Source of the DNA: CAYLZN01 sp964387935
GTDB lineage: Bacteria; Acidobacteriota; Vicinamibacteria; Vicinamibacterales; JAFNAJ01
Direction of reading: 5' to 3'
Assembly: GCA_964387935.1 (NCBI GenBank)
Contig: CAYLZN010000010.1
Coordinates: forward strand, 1-41,846
Length of the DNA: 41,846 bases
The translations under genes and the position numbers were made by a program. Of this stretch, positions 1 to 8,328 are shown one piece after another (the stretch's first letter is position 1; the number at the start of each line of letters is the position of its first letter). The notes below the pieces were generated by a model. That model made no database searches. It saw only the letters and a list, made by a program, of their open reading frames with translations, and was not told where the DNA came from.

Positions 1-29
1 CAGGGCAACCGTCGCCCGCGCCCGCCACC

Positions 30-1088
30 TCAGGGCCGCCCGACGCGCGATCGCCCCGCCGCCTCCCCAGGCCCCGGACAGGCGGAGGTCGACTCACGAA
101 TGACCAGCTCGCACTTGAGGAGCATCCGCTGCGGCGGGCCGGTCTGGGTCCCGGCAATCCGGCGGATCAGCAACTCGGCCGCACGCGCCCCCATCAGATA
201 CGTGGGCTGCGAAACGGTCGTCATCCGCGGATGGTACACGTCGTGCCACTCGTAGTTGTCGAATCCAACCACGCTGATGTCCTGCGGGCAGCGGAGACCG
301 TGCGCCTCGATGGCGGCCATGGTGCCCATGGTGAGCCGGTTGCTCGTGACAAACAGCGCGGTCGGCCGGTCCGGCCGCGACAGCAACTGCACCGTGGCCG
401 CGTAGCCATCCGCCAGCGTCGGCTGCGCCCGTGCCTCGAGCGCGGGCGAAGGGGTCACCCCAGCGTCCAGCAGCGCCCGCCGATACCCTTCGAGCCGATC
501 GCGATGGACCGTCACGGCGAGGTCGGCCGCCACGACGCCGATCTGGCGGTGGCCCAGCATGAGCAGATGCCGAACGGCTTCCTGCGCGCTGCGCAGGTTG
601 TCGGCAACGATGGTGTCGGCCTCGAAATCCGGCGCCCGATCCAGGTAGACGATCGGCAGCCTGAGCTGCTGCAACTGGGCACGCCGCCGCGCGTGGGCGG
701 GCCCGTCGGGCGCCATGATGAGGAGAATGCCGTCGCAGCGCAGCGCCTGCAGCACTTTCAGGCATTCCCACTCCCGCTCCTCATCCTCACCGGCGTTGAA
801 CAGCATGAGCGCATAGCGCGCCGCACGCGCCGTCTCCTCGACGCCACTCACCACCGCGGGAAAGAACGGGTTGGTGATGTCCGGAATCACCATCCCGAGC
901 GTCATCGTCCGGCGCGACCGCAGGCTGCGGGCGAGCCGGTTGGGCGAGTAGCCCAGCTCCTTGATCGCCGCGCGGATGCGCTGCTCGGCGCCGGGGCTGA
1001 CGCGTTTGTCGTTGAGGCAGCGGGAGACCGTAGCTATCGAAACGCCCGCCCGCTGCGCGACGGCGCGGATGTCGACCGGATTCTTCAT
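30..1088 (-). CDS. LacI-family transcriptional regulator (paralogue 1)
   Basis: The 352-residue protein has the full LacI/PurR layout. An N-terminal helix-turn-helix (about residues 5-30, core AGVSIATVSRCLN) is followed by the hinge helix (SPNRLARSLRSRR). A periplasmic-binding-protein-like sensor domain then runs to the C-terminus (TLGMVIPDITNPFFPAV near residue 65). I chose ATG 1088, 38 codons inside the longest frame, because the family begins a few residues before the HTH and GAGG lies about 8 bases upstream. It closely resembles the second regulator at 11874-12920 throughout the sensor domain (GLRCPxDISV, YLMGxRAAELL), so the two probably bind related sugars. It is divergent from the M19/MFS pair, so local control of those genes is likely. 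The effector is unknown. A weak operator-like sequence on the - strand at 1133-1146 could be its own promoter. Confidence 0.93.
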   Translation of the reverse strand: MKNPVDIRAVAQRAGVSIATVSRCLNDKRVSPGAEQRIRAAIKELGYSPNRLARSLRSRRTMTLGMVIPDITNPFFPAVVSGVEETARAARYALMLFNAGEDEEREWECLKVLQALRCDGILLIMAPDGPAHARRRAQLQQLRLPIVYLDRAPDFEADTIVADNLRSAQEAVRHLLMLGHRQIGVVAADLAVTVHRDRLEGYRRALLDAGVTPSPALEARAQPTLADGYAATVQLLSRPDRPTALFVTSNRLTMGTMAAIEAHGLRCPQDISVVGFDNYEWHDVYHPRMTTVSQPTYLMGARAAELLIRRIAGTQTGPPQRMLLKCELVIRESTSACPGPGEAAGRSRVGRP

Positions 1089-1241
1089 CGCGGACCTCAA
1101 TTGGCTCCAAACCAGCACGCCCACGAAGGCTGAGCGACACTTTACACCGGCACGCGCGGCCGAGGCGCCGTTGCGTGGCCGGTCGCGCAACGCGTCCACC
1201 AAGCGGACGCTGAGAAATCGTTTTTTATTTATAATATTGCC

Positions 1242-1281
1242 TTGACCAGTCGAACCACGTGCTGATATGTAATCGATTCAA
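1242..1281 (+). promoter_or_regulatory. Candidate promoter and LacI-type operator A before the M19/MFS pair
   Basis: TGTAATCGATTCAA (1268-1281) matches the 14-bp element found before four other transcription units here. It contains the perfect inner palindrome AATCGATT. TTGACC at 1242-1247 could be the -35, but the gap to TGTAAT is 20 bp, longer than the 17-18 bp at the sister sites. The promoter is therefore weaker, or uses another -10 such as GATATG at 1264. An AT-rich patch (TATAAT at 1230-1235) is a second -10 candidate on the same strand, without a good -35. The start codon follows 17 bp after the operator, which suits repression. Confidence 0.55.
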
Positions 1282-1298
1282 TCCAACAGGAGGTCCGC

Positions 1299-2453
1299 AT
1301 GGATCGACGCGCGTTCCTCGCCAGCCTCGCCGCGGCCACCCTCGGCCCCACGTCGGTGGCCGCACCGCGCGACAACGCCGGCCCCTTCCCCCCCGAATCC
1401 GGCGCAGCCGCCGCCGACCTGCCCGCCGACATCTATCGCCGCGCCTTCGCGATCGACGCCCAGTGCTTCGGCGCCGCACCACCTCGCACGTACGTGCCCT
1501 ACCTGACCCCGGACAAAGTCCAGGCCCTCCGCGGCTCGGGCATCACCGCCCTCGCCATGTGCATGACCTCGGGCGTCGACAACACCGATTTCCTCGCCGT
1601 CAAGGCCTGGATCGAACAATGGGACGCCTTCTCCGCCCAGTTTCCCGACATCTTCCTGAAGGTGCGGTCCGCCGCCGATCTCGACACGGCCAAACGATCC
1701 GGGCGCGTCGGCTTCATCTACAACTTCCAGAACACCGCGCCGTTTGGCTGGGACCTGAAACGCCTCGACGCCTTCATCGCCCTGGGCATCCGCCAGATCC
1801 AGCTCGGCCACGACCGGCGTAACTTCGTCTGCGACGCGGGTCGGGAACCCGCCAACGCCGGCCTCAGCAAGTACGGCTACGAGGTCGTCGAAGCGCTCAA
1901 TGCCCGGCGCGCCATCGTCGACCTCTCACACGTCGGCGACCGGTCCGCCCTCGATGCGATCCTCCATTCCAGGGCGCCCGCGATCTTCTCCCATTCGGGC
2001 TGCTATGCCCTGTGTCCCCACCCCCGCAACGTCAGCGATCGCAACATCAGGGCGCTCGCCGACCGCGGGGGCACCTTCTGCGTGTACAACCAGAGCGCCT
2101 GGCTCACACGCGACCCGACCATCTCGATGGATCATTTCCTGGCCCACGTCGAGCACGTCATCACGCTCGGTGGCGAGGACCACGTCGGCCTGGGCACCGA
2201 CGGAGATGCCGTGGACATGACGGCCATGCGTCCGGACGAAGCACAGCGGCACCAGGAGAGCTTCGACCGTGACGTGATCGACTTCCCTCAGTTGACGTGG
2301 AAGGTCCGGCACATGCGCGTCCCCGAATTGAGCCATCCCAGGCGTCTGCTGCACCTCGCCGAAGCTCTGCACCGCCGCGGGTACAAGCCGGCGACAATCG
2401 AGAAGATCATCGGGGGGAACTACGCACGCGTCTTCAAGGAGGTGGTCGGGTGA
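1299..2453 (+). CDS. Exported M19 (renal dipeptidase-like) protein with altered metal site
   Basis: The 384-residue protein starts with a twin-arginine-like leader (MDRRAFLASLAAATLG). The rest has the M19 membrane dipeptidase fold order: DLSHVGD (His211), FSHSGCYAL (His232), NVSD, and GLGTDGD near residue 300. Characterised M19 enzymes hold two zincs with an N-terminal HxD, a bridging Glu and two His. Here the HxD position reads Gln55-Cys56-Phe57 and the Glu position reads Gln144 (NFQN), so three ligands are replaced while both later His are kept. It may be inactive as a dipeptidase, bind a single metal, or have another activity. AGGAGG lies 6-7 bases before ATG. It overlaps the following MFS gene by 4 bp. 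The neighbouring M19 at 17543 keeps all the ligands. Confidence 0.85.
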   Translation: MDRRAFLASLAAATLGPTSVAAPRDNAGPFPPESGAAAADLPADIYRRAFAIDAQCFGAAPPRTYVPYLTPDKVQALRGSGITALAMCMTSGVDNTDFLAVKAWIEQWDAFSAQFPDIFLKVRSAADLDTAKRSGRVGFIYNFQNTAPFGWDLKRLDAFIALGIRQIQLGHDRRNFVCDAGREPANAGLSKYGYEVVEALNARRAIVDLSHVGDRSALDAILHSRAPAIFSHSGCYALCPHPRNVSDRNIRALADRGGTFCVYNQSAWLTRDPTISMDHFLAHVEHVITLGGEDHVGLGTDGDAVDMTAMRPDEAQRHQESFDRDVIDFPQLTWKVRHMRVPELSHPRRLLHLAEALHRRGYKPATIEKIIGGNYARVFKEVVG

Positions 2454-3706
2454 CGGGCAGGGTCCGCTGGCTGCTGGCCGGGTTGCTCGTGCTGGTCACC
2501 GCGATCAACTACCTCGACCGCCAGGCGCTCCCCGTCGTCATCGGCGAAATCCAGCGCGACATCCCGATCAGCAACACCGCGTTCGCACGCCTGCAGGCGC
2601 TCTTCCTGCTCGCCTACGCCCTGATGTACGCGGGCGGCGGCCGCTTCGTCGATCTCGTCGGCACGCGGACCGGCTACGCGCTGCTGGCCGGCTTCTGGTC
2701 GCTCGCGAGCGCGGGGCACGCGGCGGCGACCTCGGCTGGGGGCCTGGGCACGGCCCGCTTCCTCCTCGGCCTGGGCGAAGGCGGCGGGTTCCCGGCGTCG
2801 GCCAAGGCCGTCGCGGAGTGGTTCCCTCCCCGTGAACGCTCGATGGCCATGGGACTCTTCAACACGGGATCCTCGGTGGGCGCAGTGCTGGCCCCGCCGC
2901 TCGTGGCCGGAATCGCGCTGGCGTTCGGATGGCGGGCGGTGTTCATCCTGACCGGCGGCATCGGCCTGGTCTGGGCCGGGGTCTGGTGGGCACTGTACCG
3001 CCCCCCCGCCACGCACCGCTTCGTCGGTGCCGCGGAGCGCGAGTACGTGCTGGAAGGCACCCGCGCGCAGGTCGGGGGCACGCCCGTGCGCTGGATCGAT
3101 CTGCTGCAGGTTCCCGCGGTGTGGACACTCGTGGTCGCCAAGTTCCTGACCGACGGGGCCTGGTTCTACTTCATCTTCTGGCTGCCGAAGTACCTCAGCG
3201 ACGCACGCGGGTTCGACATGGCGGCGATCGGCAGCTACGCCTGGATTCCCTACGCGTGTGCGGGCGTGGGGAGTCTCACGAGCGGCTGGCTGTCGTCGAG
3301 GCTGATCCGGGGGGGAGCGACGCTCGACGTCTCCCGCAAGGTCGCACTGGGCATCGGGGCTGCACTGATGCCGCTCTCGCTGCTCGTCGTCCGGTCGCCT
3401 CTCGAGCAGGCGCTCGTCTTCGTGAGTCTGGCGTTTCTCGGCCACCAGTTCTGGTCGGTCATCGTCCAGACGCTGCCGGCCGACCTGTTTCCTGCGCGCG
3501 CCGTGGGATCGGTCGCTGGGATCATCGGCAGCGCCGGGTCGTTCGGGGCGATGCTCTTCAACCTGCTGGTGGGGACCCTCATCGACGCCACGGGCAGCTA
3601 CGCGATCCCCTTTGTCCTGGCGGGGCTCTTCCACCCCGTGTCCTTCCTCGTCATTCTGCTCACGCTGGGACGGATCGAGCCCCGGGGCGAGGGCGGTCAG
3701 AACTGA
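2450..3706 (+). CDS. MFS transporter, anion:cation symporter (hexuronate-type) family
   Basis: A 418-residue carrier with about 12 hydrophobic helices. It shows the ACS-branch signature INYLDRQALPVV in TM1, a long TM4-5 stretch rich in Gly (FLLGLGEGGGFPASAKA) and WFPPRERSMAMGLFNTGSS in loop 4-5, as in ExuT/GudP-like hexuronate and aldarate carriers. GTG 2450 is preferred because AAGGAGG lies 7 bases upstream and GTGA overlaps the M19 stop, which implies translational coupling. The longer frame upstream only runs through the M19 gene. It probably imports an acidic or neutral product of the locus across the inner membrane. The substrate cannot be read from sequence. Its 3' end overlaps the end of the asparaginase remnant on the other strand by 9 bp. 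Confidence 0.9.
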   Translation: MTGRVRWLLAGLLVLVTAINYLDRQALPVVIGEIQRDIPISNTAFARLQALFLLAYALMYAGGGRFVDLVGTRTGYALLAGFWSLASAGHAAATSAGGLGTARFLLGLGEGGGFPASAKAVAEWFPPRERSMAMGLFNTGSSVGAVLAPPLVAGIALAFGWRAVFILTGGIGLVWAGVWWALYRPPATHRFVGAAEREYVLEGTRAQVGGTPVRWIDLLQVPAVWTLVVAKFLTDGAWFYFIFWLPKYLSDARGFDMAAIGSYAWIPYACAGVGSLTSGWLSSRLIRGGATLDVSRKVALGIGAALMPLSLLVVRSPLEQALVFVSLAFLGHQFWSVIVQTLPADLFPARAVGSVAGIIGSAGSFGAMLFNLLVGTLIDATGSYAIPFVLAGLFHPVSFLVILLTLGRIEPRGEGGQN

Positions 3707-4195
3707 TCGAACCATTGCTGGATCTGGCTGACGTCGCGGGTGCGGGTGAGGGCCAGCATCAGCAGGATGCGCGCCTTCTGCGGCAGGAGTCGTCGCCGGC
3801 AACGCCGCCGGGAGGCGTGCTGCGCACGACCCCTGATCCGGTCCGGCTCGCGGTGACCACGACGACGCCCCGGCGCTGCGCCCGTTCGATGGCCTCTCGC
3901 TGATCCGGGGTGAGCCCGCCGGCCCCAACCGCCGCCATGACGACTCCTCGGGCACCTCGGGCGACGTGTGCCTCGACGGCGGCGCCGTCGAGGCCGGCAT
4001 AGACGGAGACGTCGAAACAGCGGGTTGATCCGCTGGCCAGGACGAGCCAGTGGGAGGGGGTGACGCGGTCGGAGGCGAGGCTGGCGAACGAGTCGCCCGA
4101 GAGCCGCCCGCGGTCAGCAGGACGGCGACGATCAGCGGGGGGAGCATGCGTGATATGGGGCTGGGCATGGGTGGGCTCGCGATTCGGGTGGGCAT
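3698..4195 (-). pseudogene. Decayed type II L-asparaginase (signal peptide plus C-terminal domain only)
   Basis: Three - strand fragments in different frames together read as an asparaginase with most of the protein missing. A signal peptide (MLPPLIVAVLLTAGGS, near 4100-4170) is in one frame. A second frame carries the C-terminal domain (FDVSVYAGLDGAAVEAHVA, then GVVVVTASRTGSGVV). After a shift near 3785-3795 a third frame gives LLPQKARILLMLALTRTRD and ends IQQWFDQF at a stop at 3698. PQKARxLLxLALT and IQQxF are the normal end of AnsB-type enzymes. The whole N-terminal domain, with the catalytic threonines, is absent, and there are at least two frame changes. I call it a pseudogene with good confidence. 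It ends tail to tail with the MFS gene. Confidence 0.8.
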
Positions 4196-4444
4196 TATAC
4201 GGGGGACGGCGCCAGGATCCCAGGCTCCTAAAGATAACGATTTCAACTCTCGTCACATCCTCAGCCCATCTCCAGGCGCGGATGGTCCCCTCCTGGGAGC
4301 CGGCCCGGTCCGCAAGGCGGTCTGGCGGTCATATTCGGCGAATATAACCATAGAATCGCCTCAACTGGAGGCGTCCTGCCTCGGTTCTGGGGGCACCGGG
4401 GGGTGACCAGTCCGGGCGGGGCACGCCGTGAGGAACAATCCACC

Positions 4445-4482
4445 TTGACAGGTCGCTGGGGGTTGTAATGTAATCGTTCGCA
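4445..4482 (+). promoter_or_regulatory. Sigma70-type promoter with LacI-type operator B before TonB receptor 1
   Basis: TTGACA (4445-4450), 18 bp, then TGTAAT (4469-4474), which is also the first half of the operator TGTAATCGTTCGCA (4469-4482). A repressor on this element would cover the -10 directly. The leader to ATG 4538 is about 55 bases. It is the same arrangement as at 12948, 13065 and 32271. Confidence 0.75.
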
Positions 4483-4537
4483 CGCCAAGCTGGCAGTTCC
4501 CCGTCGACCGTCTCCGCCGCCAGGAAGGAGTGGCTCT

Positions 4538-7396
4538 ATGGTGACCCGCACGATCGTGCTTGCCGCCTGTGTCGGGGGCGCCGCGCTGGCCGGTCCCGCC
4601 CTGGCCCAACAGACGACCGGCGTCTTGAGGGGCACGGTGGTGGACGAGCAGGCCCTGGCCGTGCCGGGGGCTGCAGTCAGCGTCACGAGCGCCAGTCTCA
4701 TGGGATCGCAGAGCGCCTCGTCAGATGCCGACGGCCGTTTCCGCATCATGAACCTGCCGCCGGGGCTCTACCGGATCGAGGTCGCGCTCCAGGGATTCGG
4801 CAGCTTCGTCCAGCACAGCATCCGCGTCGAGGTGGGGGGCGTCACGGCCGTGGACGTGACACTGCGCCTGGCCACCGTCTCCGAGGAACTCACCATCTCG
4901 GCGGCCGCGCCCGTGGTGGACGTGGAGCGCAGCGAGATGTCGTACAAGGTGAACCAGGCCGCCATCTCGGCGCTGCCCATCGCCCCGCGCCTCGGGTATC
5001 AGGGCGTGTGGCAGCTCGTGCCGGGGGTGACGGGCGGCAACACCGACTACCTCGGCAACGAATACGGTGACCCGCTGGTCAACGCCGGCTTCCGGGCCAA
5101 CGAGAGCGGACAGGCGGGGGTGCGGAACCAGAACGATTCCTACGAGAACAACGTGTTCATCGACGGCATGGACGTCAACGACCCGATGAGCGGCCGGAGC
5201 GCCACCTCGCTCAGCTACGAGGCCATCGAGGAGGTCAACATCAAGACAGGAGGGTTCGAAGCCGAGTTCGGCACCGGCCGCAGTGCCCAGATGCAGATCG
5301 TGACCAAGAGCGGCGGCAACTCCTTCCGCGGCAGCGCGCTGTTCCAGCTCCAGCCCGAGGCGTGGAACTGGACCAACGTCGACGGGGGCTCATCGCAGAA
5401 ACAGAGCTACTACAACCCCAGCGTCACGCTTGGCGGCCCGATCGTGCAGGATCGGCTGTGGTTCTTCGCATCCTGGAAGTACGATTACGAGAACCTGACC
5501 TACCCCGATACGCAGGCGGTCGAGAAACTGGCTCGCGAGCGGCGGGGCAGTCTGTGGTACGGCAAGGTCACGACCCAGTTCAACGCGGCCAACCGCCTGG
5601 CAGTCGGTTTTGGCTACGACCGGATCGACATCCACAACACGGTAGGCGAGACGCGCTACTCGCTGCCCGAGGCGCTCGCCACCCAGGAGCGCGGGGGCCC
5701 CCTCGTGAGCGTCCAGTACACCTCGACGCTCACGCCCACCCTGCTCCTCGCGGTGAGCGGCGGCTACAACAAGAAGCCCAGCATCGATGTCTCACAGGGG
5801 AGCGGCCCGCGCCTGCGGTACCACAGCGCATACCTGGGCAACCTCGTGCGGTACGAAGGCAACTACTATCGCGACTACGACTCGAACCGGGAGACGTTCT
5901 ACTTCCATCCGAACGTCTCGTGGTACCCGGAGAGGGAGGTCCTCGGCCGACACGAGTTCAAGGTCGGCATGGAGGGTCGCCCCAATACGCGCATCACGCG
6001 CGCGTACATCTACAACGTCGACGAGAACAACTACTACGACCTGTACTATGGCCTGGACTACGCCACTTACGGTCTGACCCGCCCGTATCTCTACGAGGCG
6101 CGTCAGGTCTTTCCCGTCGGGCCGTACAACAAGGTGCGGGTGGCGACGTATTCCGCGTACGTGCAGGACCGCTGGAGGCCCACAGCGCGGCTGACCCTGA
6201 GCCCGGGACTCCGCTGGGAGAAGGCCAGACACCGGACGCTCGGGCGCGGCGATCTGCCGGCATCCCTGGAGATCTACGATCCCGACATCCGGAACGAAAT
6301 CGAGCTGGACGACACGGCGTGGGCGCCCCGCTTCGGGGCCACGTACCACTTCGGCACGCGGGGTGGCGTGCTGCGCGGCAGCGCCGGACGGTTCCACGAG
6401 CGGGTCGGCACGGGGGACTACAACAACTACCCGGTGGCGCAGGGCTTCAACACCTACCGCGTGCCCCAGGCGGACTTCGGCAAGGGCACCGAGGCGCTCC
6501 GGATCTTCACGACCGGCACCATCCCGGTGAACCCCGACTTCAACCGGGACATGGAGATCGAATACAACGACGAGTTCACGGTCGGCTACGAACGGGCCCT
6601 GCCCCTGAATCTCGCGATCGACACCGCGTTCATCTGGCGCAACATCCGCATCTCGGAATCGCGGGACGCCAACGTGATCTTCAATCCGAACGGCACCTTC
6701 ACCCGCATCGATCCGACCTTCGATCGGGTCAACATGCGCGAGTTCCTGTCCGGCGACGCGCGGTTGCGAGACGTGACCTACAAGAGTCTCCAGATCTCCC
6801 TGCGGCGCAACTTCACGACCAAGACGGGCATCCTGGCGAGCTACAGCTGGTACTGGACCAAGGAGGACTGGCACCAGTTCGACGAGACCGAAACCTATCA
6901 GTTCGCCTACGCCTCTCCGGACGCGATGGACCGCACCAGCTACGGCGCGCGTTGGAACTGGAAGATCAGCGGCTTCTACATGCTGCCGAAAGGGATTGCC
7001 CTCTCGACCTTCATCAACGCCTTCTCGGGCGACTGGGTGAACGACATCACGGGCGACTACGCCTGGAACGCGGACGCTCCCCGCATCACCCTGCCCAACG
7101 GCCGGCGTGTGGCGGACATCATCTGGCAGGCGCGCAACAGCTACTACGTCGGCAAGGACTACCGCGCGAGCGGCCGCTACACCGACGACGTCTACAACGT
7201 GAATCTGCGCGTGCAGAAGGAGTTCAATCTCGGGAGCGACCGCCTCGAGGTGTCGGCGGACTGGTTCAACCTGTTCAACTGGTCCGCCTACCTGGCGTTC
7301 GAGTCGTCTGACATCCGAAGGCCCGATCGCTACCCCAACCGGATCAATCCGCAGCGGCCTCGCGCCATGCAGGCCAATGTGCGTTACCTGTTCTGA
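4538..7396 (+). CDS. TonB-dependent receptor, Oar-like, with carboxypeptidase-regulatory-like domain
   Basis: A 952-residue outer-membrane receptor. It has a Sec signal peptide ending near ALAQ (residue 24) and a CarboxypepD_reg-like beta-sandwich at about 27-110 (GTVVDEQALAVPGAAVSVTS, DADGRFRIMNLPPGLYRIEV). The plug domain is at about 130-260 (FIDGMDVNDPMSG, EEVNIKTGGFEAEFG, MQIVTKSGGNSFRGSA). A beta-barrel follows to a terminal aromatic residue (NVRYLF). Such receptors take up oligosaccharides or other large substrates in Acidobacteriota and Bacteroidota. AAGGAG stands 7 bases before ATG, and a strong promoter with a LacI-type operator lies directly upstream, so it belongs to the regulon of the GH172 operon. 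Aromatic-rich, acidic barrel segments (NNYYDLYYGLDYATYG) fit sugar binding but do not name the substrate. Confidence 0.95.
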   Translation: MVTRTIVLAACVGGAALAGPALAQQTTGVLRGTVVDEQALAVPGAAVSVTSASLMGSQSASSDADGRFRIMNLPPGLYRIEVALQGFGSFVQHSIRVEVGGVTAVDVTLRLATVSEELTISAAAPVVDVERSEMSYKVNQAAISALPIAPRLGYQGVWQLVPGVTGGNTDYLGNEYGDPLVNAGFRANESGQAGVRNQNDSYENNVFIDGMDVNDPMSGRSATSLSYEAIEEVNIKTGGFEAEFGTGRSAQMQIVTKSGGNSFRGSALFQLQPEAWNWTNVDGGSSQKQSYYNPSVTLGGPIVQDRLWFFASWKYDYENLTYPDTQAVEKLARERRGSLWYGKVTTQFNAANRLAVGFGYDRIDIHNTVGETRYSLPEALATQERGGPLVSVQYTSTLTPTLLLAVSGGYNKKPSIDVSQGSGPRLRYHSAYLGNLVRYEGNYYRDYDSNRETFYFHPNVSWYPEREVLGRHEFKVGMEGRPNTRITRAYIYNVDENNYYDLYYGLDYATYGLTRPYLYEARQVFPVGPYNKVRVATYSAYVQDRWRPTARLTLSPGLRWEKARHRTLGRGDLPASLEIYDPDIRNEIELDDTAWAPRFGATYHFGTRGGVLRGSAGRFHERVGTGDYNNYPVAQGFNTYRVPQADFGKGTEALRIFTTGTIPVNPDFNRDMEIEYNDEFTVGYERALPLNLAIDTAFIWRNIRISESRDANVIFNPNGTFTRIDPTFDRVNMREFLSGDARLRDVTYKSLQISLRRNFTTKTGILASYSWYWTKEDWHQFDETETYQFAYASPDAMDRTSYGARWNWKISGFYMLPKGIALSTFINAFSGDWVNDITGDYAWNADAPRITLPNGRRVADIIWQARNSYYVGKDYRASGRYTDDVYNVNLRVQKEFNLGSDRLEVSADWFNLFNWSAYLAFESSDIRRPDRYPNRINPQRPRAMQANVRYLF

Positions 7397-7778
7397 CCCG
7401 CGGGCGGCCGGACCGATGTCGCCACGTCGAGCCGCCGCGAGGAGGTCATGACACTCGAGGTTCCGCGTGCAGCCCTCGCGACCCTTCTGGTCGCCGCGCT
7501 GTCCTCGCCCGCGGGCCCTGGAGCGCGCCACCGGGCGGGCCGGCCGGGTCGGAGACGCTGCCCTGCTCGCCACCGGTCTGCGCCCGCATGCGGAAGCCGC
7601 CACGGTTGATTTGTCCAGGCACGCCGGTCCGGCGTTCCGCAGAGTCCGGAAGGATGGCGATCCCGAGACGGGCGGCCAGTCGGCGCCGTTCGAGGTGCGG
7701 CCGGCGACCGCCACCGCGGCGCGTGGGCCGTTGCGGTGAGGCGCGCGGCCAGGCCGGGGTCAGACAAGGAGCACACGC
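7397..7778 (+). other. Gene-poor stretch between TonB receptor and cupin; possible decayed exported protein
   Basis: No recognisable gene fills these 382 bases. ATG 7448 follows AGGAGG by only two bases and begins a signal-peptide-like run (MTLEVPRAALATLLVAALSS), but the frame becomes Arg/Gly-rich and stops after about 48 codons. An overlapping frame from 7467 runs 90 codons without resembling any family. A broken secreted protein is possible, as is spacer DNA. I see no terminator or promoter good enough to call. Confidence 0.35.
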
Positions 7779-8267
7779 ATGAGAACGTGGGTAGCAGCGC
7801 TGGCCCTCGCGGCCATGGCGACAGGTCCCAGCATCATGGCGCCGCTGGAGCAGGTCCCTGCCGATTCCCTGAGCGGCTGGCGAACCAAGGCCGACCTCGA
7901 CCAACTGGTCGCGAAGCTGCGCAGCGGCGATCTCACGGGCCCCCAGAAGCTCTTCGAACGGTCGAACGGGCCGTATCGCGTCTACACCTCCTTCATCGAT
8001 CGACGCAAGGGGGCCGCGGACATCCACGAGGCGGACGACGAGCTGTTCATCGTGCTCAGCGGATCCGCCCGCTCCACGCTCGGCGGTGAGATCACGGACA
8101 AGAAGCAGACGGCACCGCACGAGTATCGCGGGACGACGATCAGCGGCGGGGCGACGCGCCCGGTGGGCGTCGGCGACATCATCAGCGCGCCGCGCGGCAC
8201 TCCCCACCAGATGGACGCCACCGACGGACACATCCTGTACATCGTCGTCAAGATCATGGGCTCGTGA
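7779..8267 (+). CDS. Exported cupin-domain protein
   Basis: A 162-residue protein with a signal peptide (MRTWVAALALAAMATG) and a single cupin barrel. Cupin motif 1 reads DIHEADDELFIVLSG (His83, Glu88). Motif 2 reads GDIISAPRGTPHQM (His143) and ends ILYIVVKI. His/Glu/His is enough for a bound metal, although the first motif has one His where many cupins have two. It could be a small isomerase, a mutarotase-like enzyme or a binding protein for a sugar released outside the cytoplasm. AAGGAG about 8 bases upstream supports ATG. It lies 61 bp before the glycosidase-like gene, probably in the transcription unit begun by TonB receptor 1. Confidence 0.85.
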   Translation: MRTWVAALALAAMATGPSIMAPLEQVPADSLSGWRTKADLDQLVAKLRSGDLTGPQKLFERSNGPYRVYTSFIDRRKGAADIHEADDELFIVLSGSARSTLGGEITDKKQTAPHEYRGTTISGGATRPVGVGDIISAPRGTPHQMDATDGHILYIVVKIMGS

Positions 8268-8328
8268 CATCCGGCCGTGGGCTACCTCCGTACCGCGCGG
8301 CCTTGTCGCGCACTTCCAGGGACAGGCC

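Noticed and set aside
1133..1146. Further copy of the regulon operator on the - strand before lacI paralogue 1 (TGTAAAGTGTCGCT).
   Set aside because: Only the TGTAA half fits and there is no -35, so it is too weak to list as a site.
2420..4246. Open frame of about 608 codons on the - strand.
   Set aside because: Most of it is antisense to the MFS gene. Only its first part is meaningful, as the signal peptide of the asparaginase remnant.
7467..7739. A 90-residue protein between TonB receptor 1 and the cupin.
   Set aside because: No ribosome-binding site, skewed composition and no recognisable pattern; listed only as a gene-poor stretch.
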